Source: Alphaproteobacteria bacterium (GTDB lineage: Bacteria > Pseudomonadota > Alphaproteobacteria > UBA8366 > Aestuariispiraceae). Taken from it: a stretch of DNA of 52,655 nucleotides. Numbering within the stretch: position 1 is the stretch's first letter; each line of letters begins with the position of its first letter. Of this stretch, positions 18,717 to 28,328 are shown one piece after another. The notes beneath the pieces were generated by a model that ran no database searches, was not told the DNA's origin, and saw nothing but the letters and a program-made list of their open reading frames with translations. The DNA is taken from assembly GCA_006844765.1 (NCBI GenBank), contig SPJV01000217.1, positions 1 to 52,655 of the forward strand, written 5' to 3'. The translations under genes and the position numbers were made by a program.

Positions 18717-18787
18717 ATTCCAAAGAATATTAATGGAGAGCAATAGGTGTTTTTTAAAAATATGTCAAGGAATATTCTAAAGAATAA
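18717..18787. promoter_or_regulatory. Paired direct/inverted operator upstream of the nitroreductase-marR operon
   Basis: Two copies of the sequence ATTCyAAAGAATA occur at 18717-18729 and 18774-18786, 57 bp apart. Each is also an inverted repeat (ATTC...GAAT; the second extends to TATTCT-AA-AGAATA). The region is far more AT-rich than its surroundings and lies just upstream of the nitroreductase ribosome site. MarR proteins bind such short palindromes, so I infer autoregulation by the MarR gene of this operon. No promoter hexamers were assigned. Confidence 0.6.
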
Positions 18788-19474
18788 TTATATGTCCTGA
18801 AACCGCCAAACACCCGCGTTTCGCAGATCACTGTCTTCCATCAGGCTTGTCGTTGGGGCGTGATAGGACGCGATACGCTGTAATCCGAGCTTTGGAAGAT
18901 AAAAGCGTCCAGGGTCACCGACCAAGACCTCAGCACCATCTGCCACCAAGGACTTAAGCCACGGGAGTATAAGCCCGGTGATCTCCGCATCATAAAAGAC
19001 GTCACCGACAAGGACCGTGTCCCAGGCGTTAACGGATCCGACCAAATCCTCCGCCACGATATCCAGGTAAACGCCATTCAAATCCGCATTCAGTTGCATT
19101 GCCTCAGCGGCCATCGGGTCGATGTCATTGGCGGTCACGTCGAAAGCCCCTGCCTTAGCCGCGGCAATCGCGACTAAACCGGAGCCTGCACCGAGGTCGA
19201 GGACCCGCCGCCCCCGAACGACGGATGGCGTATCCAGGATGTATCGCGCGAGGGCTTGTCCTCCTGCCCAGGCGAAGGCCCAATAGGGCGTGCCCAGACC
19301 GGCTGCTTCCAACTCGTCCTCCCCCATGCGGAACAAGGGCAGGTCATCGGCGGCGAGATGAAGCTCGATTTCGGGCACAAGCCGTGGGGCCTCAATCCGG
19401 GTACTGTCCTCAATTAATGAGGCGCCTGGCAGCATTTCGTGCAGGTCTTCTTCGCCATCGGCGTCATCCCACAT
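18788..19474 (-). CDS. SAM-dependent methyltransferase, ETFB-lysine/PrmA-like
   Basis: This 228-residue protein carries a Rossmann methyltransferase core: motif I VLDLGAGSGLVAIAAA, acidic motif II ANDIDP, and a post-motif GDVFYDAEITG that resembles the D-x-F-Y signature of ETF-beta lysine methyltransferases. The N-terminal EIELHLAADDLPLF and GTPYWAFAWAGGQALARY blocks are typical of bacterial members of that group. Predicted role: cytoplasmic methylation of lysines on electron transfer flavoprotein beta or a similar protein; the target is inferred from the family. It sits 28 bp downstream of ubiA on the same strand. Confidence 0.8.
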   Translation of the reverse strand: MWDDADGEEDLHEMLPGASLIEDSTRIEAPRLVPEIELHLAADDLPLFRMGEDELEAAGLGTPYWAFAWAGGQALARYILDTPSVVRGRRVLDLGAGSGLVAIAAAKAGAFDVTANDIDPMAAEAMQLNADLNGVYLDIVAEDLVGSVNAWDTVLVGDVFYDAEITGLILPWLKSLVADGAEVLVGDPGRFYLPKLGLQRIASYHAPTTSLMEDSDLRNAGVWRFQDI

Positions 19475-19502
19475 TGCTGGTTCTCCGCTTAGTGATTTTT
19501 AC

Positions 19503-20480
19503 TTAGTGAATTGCCGCACCGGCGAGAAGCGCGAGCGTGACGATCAAGCCGGCGTCTCGGTTCGATTTGAAGAAACGTAAGCAGTCCTTGGCATCGTCGA
19601 AGTCGATCCGCCACACTTGCCACAGGAAATGCAAACCAGTCAGGCCCAGCCCAACCCAAACCGGCCAACCGAGCCCTGCCAGATGCGCGGCAGTGCCGAT
19701 TAGGGTTAAGGTCAACGCATAGAAGAACGCGATCCAGCCACGGGACGCCTTCCCGAACTTTAGGGCGGTAGACTTTACCCCGATCAATGCATCATCGTCC
19801 TTGTCCTGATGCGCATAGATCGTGTCATAGCCGAGCGTCCAGGAGATTCCCGCCGCATAGAGTATCGCTGGAATGAGGACATCGCCGGCTTGTAGCGCCT
19901 CCGGCTTCAACGCCGCCCAGGCAACCCAGATCCCCCAATTGAAGGTCAATCCCAACCATGCCTGCGGAAAATAGGTAATCCGCTTCATAAATGGATAAAT
20001 CGCGACCAGCAGTAAGGATGCGACTGCGGTCATAACAGCGACAGGCGGGAAGGGCAGCAGCATGCCAAGCCCTACCGCGGCTAGCAGCAAAATGAAGCTG
20101 AGTGCCTGACCGACAGAGACTTCTCCCGACGGGATCGGTCGTGACGCGGTTCGTGCCACCAGGCAGTCATAGTGGCGGTCCGTGATATCGTTCCAGGTGC
20201 AGCCAGCGCCCCGCATCACAATGGCGCCCACCCCCATACAAATGGCGAGCAACAAGGCATAAAGATAGTCGTCAGAGGTCGGTGCCCCTTCAAGCGCACC
20301 CAACGCGATCCCCAGTCCCCACCAACAGGGCAGCAACAACAACCATGTCCCGATTGGCCTATCAAGTCGCGCGAGCCGCGCATAGGGCCGCAACGGTCGA
20401 GGCAGCCACCGGTCAACCCAGTTGCCCTTCGCAATGTCACTGGCGGTATCGCCTGTCTGTTGAGAACGCGTGTCAGTCAT
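19503..20480 (-). CDS. ubiA: 4-hydroxybenzoate polyprenyltransferase UbiA
   Basis: This 325-residue integral membrane prenyltransferase has both aspartate-rich motifs: NDITDRHYD (NDxxDxxxD) and DTIYAHQDKDDD. They bind the prenyl diphosphate through magnesium. Eight or nine hydrophobic helices are apparent, and SRPIPSGEVS follows the first motif as in the family. It attaches the polyprenyl tail to 4-hydroxybenzoate in ubiquinone biosynthesis at the inner membrane. The N-terminus is about 30 residues longer than in E. coli, a common feature in alphaproteobacteria. ubiD, a later step of the pathway, is nearby on the same strand. Confidence 0.93.
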   Translation of the reverse strand: MTDTRSQQTGDTASDIAKGNWVDRWLPRPLRPYARLARLDRPIGTWLLLLPCWWGLGIALGALEGAPTSDDYLYALLLAICMGVGAIVMRGAGCTWNDITDRHYDCLVARTASRPIPSGEVSVGQALSFILLLAAVGLGMLLPFPPVAVMTAVASLLLVAIYPFMKRITYFPQAWLGLTFNWGIWVAWAALKPEALQAGDVLIPAILYAAGISWTLGYDTIYAHQDKDDDALIGVKSTALKFGKASRGWIAFFYALTLTLIGTAAHLAGLGWPVWVGLGLTGLHFLWQVWRIDFDDAKDCLRFFKSNRDAGLIVTLALLAGAAIH

Positions 20481-20607
20481 GGTGGGTGGTTTATCCGTTT
20501 GAGTCCGAAACGGCCAGTGTTTGGTTTAGAACTGTGTCTGGGTCAGAATGAAAGCAGCTGACTTCACCGCGGGGTCCGCAGCTTTTTAAAAAGTCGTCAT
20601 GCTCTTT

Positions 20608-23600
20608 TTATTCTGCCGATTGCTGACGACCGGCAAGCGTATAATACAGGCCCTTTAACTCCATGAGCTCGTCATGAGTGCCAGATTCGGCGACTAGGCC
20701 GCCGTTCAAGACGACGATCTTGTCAGCAGATCGAATTGTGGAGAGGCGGTGGGCAATCATTAACACGGTTTGACCGGTGAACCTGCCCCGGATGTTCTCC
20801 ATGATGACGCGTTCGGTTTCTACATCGAGCGCCGAGGTTGCCTCATCCAGGACGAGAATGGCGGATCGTTGAAGGAAGGCGCGGGCAAGGCAGATACGCT
20901 GCCGTTGGCCGCCAGAAAGATTGGAGCCTTGCTCTTCCACTTTCGCATCGTAACCGCCGGGCATTTTGGAAATGAAGTCATGCGCCTGTGCCAATTCGGC
21001 GGCTTCAATGATTTCCTCCAACGTCGCGTTCGCGCGCGCCATTGCGATATTGTCGCGCACCGACGCTCGCAGCATCAAGCTGGATTGCGGGACCATCGCG
21101 ATCTGCCGGCGCAGTGACTTGAGGGTCACCTCCTTCTGATCAAACCCATCAACCCTGATGCGTCCGCTGCTGGTTGGGTAGAAGCCATAGAGCAGCTTGA
21201 TAATGGTTGATTTGCCACAGCCGCTGGTGCCAACAAAGGCGACCTTCTGGCCAGGCTCTATCGTAAGGTTCAGCGCCTGAATGACATTGTTGGGATCGTC
21301 CGGTTCATACCGGAAGGTGACATTGTCGAACTCAATCCCGCCACGCAGTCGCGGCAGTTCAATCTTATCCGCCAGCTCTTCTTCCGCTTTGTCTTCGTCG
21401 GGGAATTCCGGCTCTTTCTCCAGTACATCGTTCATCCGCTCGACGGCGATTTTGACTTCCTGGATTTCATCCCATTTTCCGATCAACGAATTGATCGGTC
21501 CCTGCACCCCGTTGGCAAATGCCTGAAAGGCGACCATATCGCCGATTGTCATCTTTCCCTGCATCACGAACCAGCCGCCCAGGAACAGGATCGCGACATC
21601 GCCAAGGCTATCCAACAGGGTCGAGAAGATGTCGGCGCCCTGAGAAAGCTTGGTTTCCTTGAATTCCAGGTTTGCGACGGCGGCAAAGTTATCTTCGTAT
21701 TTCCAGCGCGCCTGATGTTGCGCCCCCATGGTTTTCAGGGTTCCAGCGCCTTGCAGGCTCTCGATCAGATGGCTTTCCTGTTCGGATTCCTTAACGAAGC
21801 TTTCGCGCTCTATCTGGCGCAACCGGGGTGAGATGAAACGCACGACAAAGAAGTTGAGGAGAAGGAATGACAAAGACGCAATGGAAAGCCAAACGTCGAA
21901 GAAGAACATCAGGATGGTGAAGGCGACCGCCGTCATCAGGTTGATGAACGTATCCAACCCGTCTTCGGTGATAAATTCGGTCACTTCCTCATGTTGTTCC
22001 AGACGGTTCGTGATGTCTCCAACCTTACGCGCTTCGAAGTAAGACAATGGCAGACGCAACAGTCTGGAATAGACATGGGTGATCATATTGAAGTTACATC
22101 GCAGCGATAGGCGCAACGCCATGACGTCGCTGATGTAATCCATAATCATCGATAGGATTGTAACGGCGGACATCACGTAAATCGCCGCCAATAGCCACTG
22201 CTGATCACCCTTCAGGATGATGTCATCGATCACGAATTTCCCGAATAGGGGGGAGACGATCGCCAAGACCTGCATGAACACTGCCAGCAGAAACAGGTCC
22301 AGGATCGTGGATTTGTAAGGTGTATAGAAGGAAAAGAACTTGCTGATCGAAGGTTTCGATTCCGGGAAGTCGTTAAACTTCGTCGTTGGCTCCAGGAAGA
22401 TCGTATAGCGGGACCAATTCTTCTCAAACTCCGGGATAGGATGCTTCACCATCCCCTCCGCAGGGTCTGCGCAGACCACATGCGTGTTGGTGACCGAATA
22501 GACGACGATCCAGTGATAGCCCTTCCAGTTGGCGATGGCCGGCAGCTTCCCTTCCGCCTGTTTCTCGCGCAATTGGTCCATGGAGCTGATAAAGGCTTCG
22601 TTCTTGAAACCAATCTCGCTCAATGCCCGCATGACATTCGTCATGGAGGCGCCTTCCTGCTTAACCCGGGCAATCTCGCGGGTCGTGTTGATGCTGACCT
22701 CTTTGCCGTAGTATTTGCAGATCGTGGACAGACATGCGGCGGAGCAATCCATCTGGCTGTGTTGACGCACCGCTGGAAGCCGCGCGCGCTTCGCGAGCCA
22801 GCCGCGCTTGATGGAGACCGTCTCCACCTCGGCCTTGCGGCGGCGGGAATCCTGCTTGTCCTCTTTGTTCCCATCATCAGAGGAAGGGGCGGTCTCTGAT
22901 TTTTGGGCGTCTTTTTGCGCGTCTTTTTGCGCTTTGGCGAGTTTCCTGCTCCCCCGTTTGTGACGCTCGGACATCACGCCCTGGATTTGTTCCATCAGCG
23001 CTTTGTGCTCTTCAACGACCGAGCGGAAGGCATCGCCGGGAACGCGGTAGATGATCGAGTCTTCATCCGCTATTACGTTTGCGCCGCGTGCGTCGCCGGT
23101 CAGAACAGCGATTTCGCCCAGAATGGACCCGGCCCCAGATGTGTCGATCCGCACGGAAGGCGCTTCGTCACGCGTGATAACAAACAGCCCCTTCTTGACG
23201 AAGAACAAGCTGTCATCCGTGTCACCTTGCTTGATCGCAAACGCGCCCGCCTTAACGTCTTCCTCAGCCACATGACGCGCGAGTGTTGCAAGCCCTTCGC
23301 GAGGAATACCTTCCAGGCTTTTGCAGTGCCCAAGAAAGTCCAACACATCACGCAGCTTGCGGGCTTCTTCGATCTGCGCTTTGACATCCGGGTTGGAGTC
23401 CAGAAAATCGAGGACGTCTTTTTTACCAAGATGTTGGAGGAGTGCCGGTTCCGAACCCGCCTGCAGGCGGTAGTCGATCATCTCTTCCGGATCGAGGATA
23501 TCGCAATCCTCTAAAGCGCCTTCACGCAGGGAATCGATAACGACCCTCTGGCCTTCCTCTCCACCGGTGACGAGGTCCAAGGTCCCTGATACGACGAAAT

Positions 23601-23754
23601 AGAATCCGTCGTCGGGCTCGCCTATATCATTGAGAACTTCGGACGGGTCAGCGCTGACGGCTTTAGCGAGGCGCGCAATTGCCGCGCAATCCTCAGCCTT
23701 CAGCGTCCGGAAATCCGGATGCTCCTGAAGCCGTTCTGCCAGTCCCGCTGCCAT
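20608..23754 (-). CDS. Peptidase-containing ABC exporter with N-terminal cNMP-binding-like domains
   Basis: This 1,048-residue protein begins with two cyclic-nucleotide-binding-like beta-barrels (about residues 20-125 and 145-255; GEPDDGFYFVVSG, GDTDDSLFFVKKG, GSILGEIAVLTG), then a Lys/Asp-rich linker. An intact C39 peptidase follows: oxyanion Gln321 and nucleophile Cys327 in RQHSQMDCSAACLS, His404 in GYHW, Asp420 in CADPAEG. A six-helix exporter domain spans about 465-760. The ATPase has Walker A GTSGCGKST, signature LSGGQRQR and Walker B ILVLDEATSALD. C39 exporters cut double-glycine leaders while exporting the peptide. It is last in a tight operon, 8 bp after hlyD. The cargo is probably the arginine-rich precursor at 29461-29793. 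The nucleotide bound by the N-terminal domains is unknown. Confidence 0.93.
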   Translation of the reverse strand: MAAGLAERLQEHPDFRTLKAEDCAAIARLAKAVSADPSEVLNDIGEPDDGFYFVVSGTLDLVTGGEEGQRVVIDSLREGALEDCDILDPEEMIDYRLQAGSEPALLQHLGKKDVLDFLDSNPDVKAQIEEARKLRDVLDFLGHCKSLEGIPREGLATLARHVAEEDVKAGAFAIKQGDTDDSLFFVKKGLFVITRDEAPSVRIDTSGAGSILGEIAVLTGDARGANVIADEDSIIYRVPGDAFRSVVEEHKALMEQIQGVMSERHKRGSRKLAKAQKDAQKDAQKSETAPSSDDGNKEDKQDSRRRKAEVETVSIKRGWLAKRARLPAVRQHSQMDCSAACLSTICKYYGKEVSINTTREIARVKQEGASMTNVMRALSEIGFKNEAFISSMDQLREKQAEGKLPAIANWKGYHWIVVYSVTNTHVVCADPAEGMVKHPIPEFEKNWSRYTIFLEPTTKFNDFPESKPSISKFFSFYTPYKSTILDLFLLAVFMQVLAIVSPLFGKFVIDDIILKGDQQWLLAAIYVMSAVTILSMIMDYISDVMALRLSLRCNFNMITHVYSRLLRLPLSYFEARKVGDITNRLEQHEEVTEFITEDGLDTFINLMTAVAFTILMFFFDVWLSIASLSFLLLNFFVVRFISPRLRQIERESFVKESEQESHLIESLQGAGTLKTMGAQHQARWKYEDNFAAVANLEFKETKLSQGADIFSTLLDSLGDVAILFLGGWFVMQGKMTIGDMVAFQAFANGVQGPINSLIGKWDEIQEVKIAVERMNDVLEKEPEFPDEDKAEEELADKIELPRLRGGIEFDNVTFRYEPDDPNNVIQALNLTIEPGQKVAFVGTSGCGKSTIIKLLYGFYPTSSGRIRVDGFDQKEVTLKSLRRQIAMVPQSSLMLRASVRDNIAMARANATLEEIIEAAELAQAHDFISKMPGGYDAKVEEQGSNLSGGQRQRICLARAFLQRSAILVLDEATSALDVETERVIMENIRGRFTGQTVLMIAHRLSTIRSADKIVVLNGGLVAESGTHDELMELKGLYYTLAGRQQSAE

Positions 23755-23762
23755 CTAGGTTT

Positions 23763-25253
23763 TTAACCCCACTGCTTGAAAATCAATTGGATAATGCGTT
23801 TGCGCTTGGTCAGAAGGTCGATATTCACAGTCAAACCAGGTTCCAATGGCTCCTTGATCCCATCTTTTTCGATAAAGGCTTTCTTAAGCTGCAGGCGGAC
23901 ACCGAAGACCGGTTGATCGGCCAAGGGGAAGACGCGTACGACTTCCGCTGTGACCGTGCCATATTGCCGGAAAGGATAGGCGTCGACTTTGACCCGTGCG
24001 CCGATCCCGACTTTGATGTCTGCGATATCTTTGTTGGGAACAGTCGCATACACGATTGGGCGTACGTTTTTCGGTACTATTACCGCGACTTTGGAGCCCG
24101 CGCCCACGGACTGACCAGCGGTATTGAAGTTCAACGCGGTGACAGAGCCTGAAACGGGTGATCTGATTGAAAGCTTCTGGATCGAGTCCTTTTGGATTCG
24201 GATTTTGCCTTGCAATTCTTTGATCTGGGCATCTGTAAGCTGGAGTGCGCGTTGGAAGGTCGCGATAGAGGATGACAGGTCAGCGACGGAACGATCGTAG
24301 CTGAGTTGTGCATTTGCTACTTGGGCTTTCAGATCGGTTTCTTGCTTTGAAATGCTGGCCTCTAGATTCCCGATCTCTACTTCGGCTTGGGAAATTTGAA
24401 GCTGGAGTTGGCCGATTTGCTGGCGCTTTTCGTTCAGCGAGTTCTGTGCGGTTAAGACTGCTTCCCGCGCTGTGTTAACCTGGGTTTGCGGGACGATCCG
24501 TTTTTCGGCCAACTCAACGATCCGCGCCAGTGCTTCTTCTTTTTGCGTTACGCTTTGCTGTTGCGTGCGCACAGCAGAGCGCGCGGTGCCCATATTAGCG
24601 CGCAGTCGGTTGATGGTACTTTGTTGAAGCTCGATCTGGTTCCGAGTGACGCGACCTTGGCGCTCCATCTCCTCATCCAGGTTCTGGTGTGCCTGGTCCA
24701 GTGACAAGATGGCAGACCGCAAACCCGTAATATGCACCAGGGCGGCGCCCGCATCCTTGAAGCTGTCCAGTGGCTCCGTCGCCGCCAAGGACGGTTGGGC
24801 GACGATCCGATTGATCGCTAGGATCGCGGCTTGGGCTTTCTCGCGATTGTCGAATTGAATATCCAGGGCGCTATTCGCGCTTTCCAGTCCGACGTCAGCA
24901 CCCGATTGGCGAAGTTCCAGGATGATCTGTCCGGCTTCCACCTCATCTCCGGGGGAAACTAGAACGTCTGTCACAACACCTTGGGATTCAGCCTCGACGA
25001 CGACATTTTGACCTTCAGGGATGATCTGACCTTGTACCGGCACGATGACGAAGACCTTGCCAACATAGGTCAAGACAAGGGAAACAATGAGAACGGCGAT
25101 AAAGAGATATATGGCGCCGCGCATGTATATGGGTGGCACGGCTTCAATGACGTCAGATCGGCGGTCCTGAGTTTGGGTCTCTTGTGCGTGACGGTCCAGC
25201 GTTCGGAACTGGTCGGTGTCCGCAATTGGTTCAGCTTGGTCTTCGCTCGACAT
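23763..25253 (-). CDS. HlyD-family periplasmic adaptor of a type I-like exporter
   Basis: This 496-residue membrane fusion protein has a short cytoplasmic N-terminus, one membrane helix near residues 46-66 (AIYLFIAVLIVSLVLTYVG), a lipoyl/barrel-sandwich half-motif (VVVEAESQGVVTDVLVSPGDEV), and a long alpha-helical hairpin of coiled-coil character at about 150-360. The second lipoyl half (IRSPVSGSVTALNFNTAGQSV) and a beta-barrel domain follow. It bridges the inner-membrane ABC exporters to an outer-membrane channel, presumably the TolC-like protein encoded at 30009-31397. The order ABC-HlyD-ABC, with gaps of 5 and 8 bp, indicates one transcript and one machine. The length is typical of NHLM-like and HlyD adaptors. 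Confidence 0.92.
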   Translation of the reverse strand: MSSEDQAEPIADTDQFRTLDRHAQETQTQDRRSDVIEAVPPIYMRGAIYLFIAVLIVSLVLTYVGKVFVIVPVQGQIIPEGQNVVVEAESQGVVTDVLVSPGDEVEAGQIILELRQSGADVGLESANSALDIQFDNREKAQAAILAINRIVAQPSLAATEPLDSFKDAGAALVHITGLRSAILSLDQAHQNLDEEMERQGRVTRNQIELQQSTINRLRANMGTARSAVRTQQQSVTQKEEALARIVELAEKRIVPQTQVNTAREAVLTAQNSLNEKRQQIGQLQLQISQAEVEIGNLEASISKQETDLKAQVANAQLSYDRSVADLSSSIATFQRALQLTDAQIKELQGKIRIQKDSIQKLSIRSPVSGSVTALNFNTAGQSVGAGSKVAVIVPKNVRPIVYATVPNKDIADIKVGIGARVKVDAYPFRQYGTVTAEVVRVFPLADQPVFGVRLQLKKAFIEKDGIKEPLEPGLTVNIDLLTKRKRIIQLIFKQWG

Positions 25254-25258
25254 CTCGC

Positions 25259-28200
25259 CTATCCCTCTTCCGCGCGGGTTACCAAATAATGGTACAGCCC
25301 CTTGCGCTCCAACAGTTCATCGTGGGTTCCCTTTTCCGCAATTTCTCCATTCTCTAACACAACAATCAGATCAGAGTTCTGAATGGTGCTGAGCCGGTGC
25401 GCGATTGCGAGCGTGGTTCGGGACGCCATAACTTTGTCTAAGTTTTTCTGAATGGTTTTCTCAGATTCATTGTCCAACGCAGCAGTCGCCTCATCCAGGA
25501 TCAGGATTTTCGGATCCGCTGCCAGTGCACGGGCGATGATCAACCGTTGCTGCTGCCCACCTGACATCGCCCTGCCGCCTTCGCCAACCCGCGTGTCATA
25601 GCGCATCGGAAAGTTGGACACGAAATCATGGGCGCCCGCCAATGTCGCAGCGGACACAATCGCTTCATAGGACGCGGTCGGGTTGGCGGCCGCGATGTTC
25701 TCTTTGACCGTGCCGGAAAAGATGAAGGGGAATTGTTCCACCACGCCGATCTGTTGGCGCAGAGAGATTAAATCAACCGATGTGACATCAACGTTATCGA
25801 CTAAAACCCGTCCCTCGGTTGGCTCCAACACACGGTTGACCAGATTCAACATCGTGCTTTTTCCGCATCCGCTGCGGCCGACGAAGGCGACTTTCTGCCC
25901 TGGTTGAATTTCAAGGCTGACGTTATTCAGAACATTCTGCCCCCCGTCCGGATCATAAGAGAAGCTAACGTTTTCAAACCGAATGCCGCCGCGCAGTTCA
26001 GGGCAAGGCATGGCGTTGTCGTTGTTCTCTCTGGGCTCCGCCAGAATGTCATTCACCCGTTCAAGGGCGACTTTCACTTCCAGATATTCGTCATAGAATC
26101 CGGCCAGTTCTTCGATTGGGTCCGTGACTTGGCCGGCAATTGCGGAAAACGCGATCAACGCCCCTGCGCTCATCGATCCGTCGAGGACGAAATAGGCTCC
26201 AACGGCCAGAACCAGCATATTGCTGATCGCTTCCAGAAATTCTGTTCCAAATTCCAAGCGCTGATCGAACCGCTCTTTCTCGTATGCGAGGTTCATCTCT
26301 TGTGCGAAGAAGCCGCGCCCGCGTTCAATGAACTCATCTTCCTGGGCCAACGCCTTGATGGTGCCGATCCCCTTCACAACTTCGATCACGTGGCTTTCCC
26401 GCGCCGCGCCCAGGTCGAACTCCCGTTTCTCGAAGTCCCGCATCTTCTTTGCATTGAGCAGCGTGATCGCGCAGATCAGGAAGCAGAAGAAAATCACAAT
26501 TCCGGCCAACACGGGCTGCATCAGGACCAGCACCGGCAGATACATCAGAACGCCTATTGCGTTGGTGACGACAGACAGCGCGCCGTTCGACGTTGTCTCC
26601 AGGATCGTATTGTTTTCTTCAAACCGCGCTGTCAGGGCGCCCGTATCCCACTTCTTTAATTTCGAGATCGGCAAGGCCAGGATGTGATCGAAGAAGCGGG
26701 TGAACAGCGTGCTGGTCAATCGCCGCATCAGATGCATCTGCAGTATTTCCTGGATCGACTCGGCAACGGTCACCAACATCGTCCCGACCAGCAGGCCGAT
26801 CAAAAGTAGGACCAGCATGTCGACATCGCCGACGATCAGGACATTATCGATCAGGATTTGTGTGAAGAACGGCGGTATCAGTCCTGCAGCTTGCAGCAGG
26901 AAGATGATCGCCATGATGCGGAAAATCAGCGGCCAATGAGGCCGTAGCAGAGGGTAAAATTGTTTGAGCAGCCCGGCTGCGTTATCGCCAACGGCGCCGA
27001 AGTCAGGCGCGATGGACAAGATCAGCGCTTCGCCGTCCCACCGTTGTACGAAGTCTTCGCGCGACATGGCAGCAAGGCCGCGTGTCGGATCGGCGACGAC
27101 AATCTGTTTCTTTGAGATCGATAAAATGGTGCAGAGCCCGGATTCCGGATCGTTATAAACGGCGGGGACGGCCAAAGCGTCCAGCGTACCGTCATCCAGT
27201 TTGACGAGGCGACTCATAAGACCAGAGGATTCCGCCTTACGCCCGATGGCGTGCAGATCGTCCGCTCTGTCATGGGTCAACGCTTGCTCCGCCAGGCGGT
27301 CGGTGTCGACCTCTTTACGGTAGTAGCGCGCCGCCATATCCAAGCACGCGATCCCCGCCAAAGCGGGGCGATCCGCGACGGTCAAAGGATAGGTTCTTGG
27401 GATCAGGCCGGGAGACTTCACATTTCCGCGCTGCAACAGCGGCCCATGGTCCGCGCCTTCCTCTGCGCCTTCCTCGTCATCTGCGCCGGTTAAGATGGCT
27501 TCGCGTTGTAGAAGTTGGTTGCGTGCGTAGTCAGCAACCGCTTCCGTTACCGCCTCGCTGCCGCCCGCGACGTCTTCGAAAGCCTCAATCGACAGGCGCA
27601 TCAAGACCGTGCCGTCTTCCGCCGCCACTGCGGTTTCCATACGGTCTTCGTCGTTCAGGAGCGCCATCTCCCCAACCACGCCGCCCTGGCGGCGGAATCC
27701 CAGAAGCCGCCCGCCTGCGCTGGGTTTCGTCAGTTTTACGCGACCTTGACGCACCAGATATAGGGCGTCCGGCGTTCCGCCTTCCTCATAGATGGGATCG
27801 CCGTCGGACAGCTCCAGCTTCTCAACGCGATTAACAAGCTCTTCGGTTTGTTCGGGCGACAGTCCCGTCAGTAACTGCTGGGTTTTCAGGAAGCCGTATT
27901 CTTCCTGGCGCTTTTGCGTTTCCTGGATCTTCGCGCCAATGGAAGGATCGGCATCGATCAGACGCGTGAAATCTTCCTTGGCGAGCTTAAGGAGGACAGT
28001 TTTCCCGGCTGAACGCACGGTGGCGGATACCGGTTGATCGAAAAACAGAGAGCGTTCGCCGAACCCACTGCCGTCTCTCAGGACGGCCAGCGTGATCGCT
28101 TTGCCTTCGCCTGTATCATCAACGACGCGAACCTTACCCTTATGGACAATGAAATATCCTTCGCCCGGGGCATCGCGCTGCAGAATGACTTCGCCAAGCT

Positions 28201-28309
28201 TGAAATTGACGATTTGGATATTGTCCGCGATTGACGAGATCGCACCTTCGGGAAGCCCGGCGAATAGCGCGGTCCCGCGAAGAATTTGGGGGATGTCGAA
28301 TGCGGCCAT
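25259..28309 (-). CDS. ABC exporter with cNMP-binding-like domains and a dead C39-like domain
   Basis: This protein has about 1,016 residues from ATG 28309; an in-frame TTG at 28324 is possible. It shares the layout of its partner exporter: two cyclic-nucleotide-binding-like domains (about 15-130 and 140-260), a C39-like domain (about 305-430), a six-helix transmembrane domain, and an ATPase with Walker A GRSGCGKST, signature MSGGQQQR and Walker B ILILDEATAALD. The peptidase is degenerate. At positions matching Gln321, Cys327 and His404 of the other exporter I read Ala, Ala and Gly, while the Asp in VVADPTRG remains. In HlyB such a domain binds cargo without cutting. I infer a cargo-binding partner, possibly forming a heterodimer with the peptidase-active exporter. 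Confidence 0.9.
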   Translation of the reverse strand: MAAFDIPQILRGTALFAGLPEGAISSIADNIQIVNFKLGEVILQRDAPGEGYFIVHKGKVRVVDDTGEGKAITLAVLRDGSGFGERSLFFDQPVSATVRSAGKTVLLKLAKEDFTRLIDADPSIGAKIQETQKRQEEYGFLKTQQLLTGLSPEQTEELVNRVEKLELSDGDPIYEEGGTPDALYLVRQGRVKLTKPSAGGRLLGFRRQGGVVGEMALLNDEDRMETAVAAEDGTVLMRLSIEAFEDVAGGSEAVTEAVADYARNQLLQREAILTGADDEEGAEEGADHGPLLQRGNVKSPGLIPRTYPLTVADRPALAGIACLDMAARYYRKEVDTDRLAEQALTHDRADDLHAIGRKAESSGLMSRLVKLDDGTLDALAVPAVYNDPESGLCTILSISKKQIVVADPTRGLAAMSREDFVQRWDGEALILSIAPDFGAVGDNAAGLLKQFYPLLRPHWPLIFRIMAIIFLLQAAGLIPPFFTQILIDNVLIVGDVDMLVLLLIGLLVGTMLVTVAESIQEILQMHLMRRLTSTLFTRFFDHILALPISKLKKWDTGALTARFEENNTILETTSNGALSVVTNAIGVLMYLPVLVLMQPVLAGIVIFFCFLICAITLLNAKKMRDFEKREFDLGAARESHVIEVVKGIGTIKALAQEDEFIERGRGFFAQEMNLAYEKERFDQRLEFGTEFLEAISNMLVLAVGAYFVLDGSMSAGALIAFSAIAGQVTDPIEELAGFYDEYLEVKVALERVNDILAEPRENNDNAMPCPELRGGIRFENVSFSYDPDGGQNVLNNVSLEIQPGQKVAFVGRSGCGKSTMLNLVNRVLEPTEGRVLVDNVDVTSVDLISLRQQIGVVEQFPFIFSGTVKENIAAANPTASYEAIVSAATLAGAHDFVSNFPMRYDTRVGEGGRAMSGGQQQRLIIARALAADPKILILDEATAALDNESEKTIQKNLDKVMASRTTLAIAHRLSTIQNSDLIVVLENGEIAEKGTHDELLERKGLYHYLVTRAEEG

Positions 28310-28328
28310 GACAGCTGAAAGCAATTGG

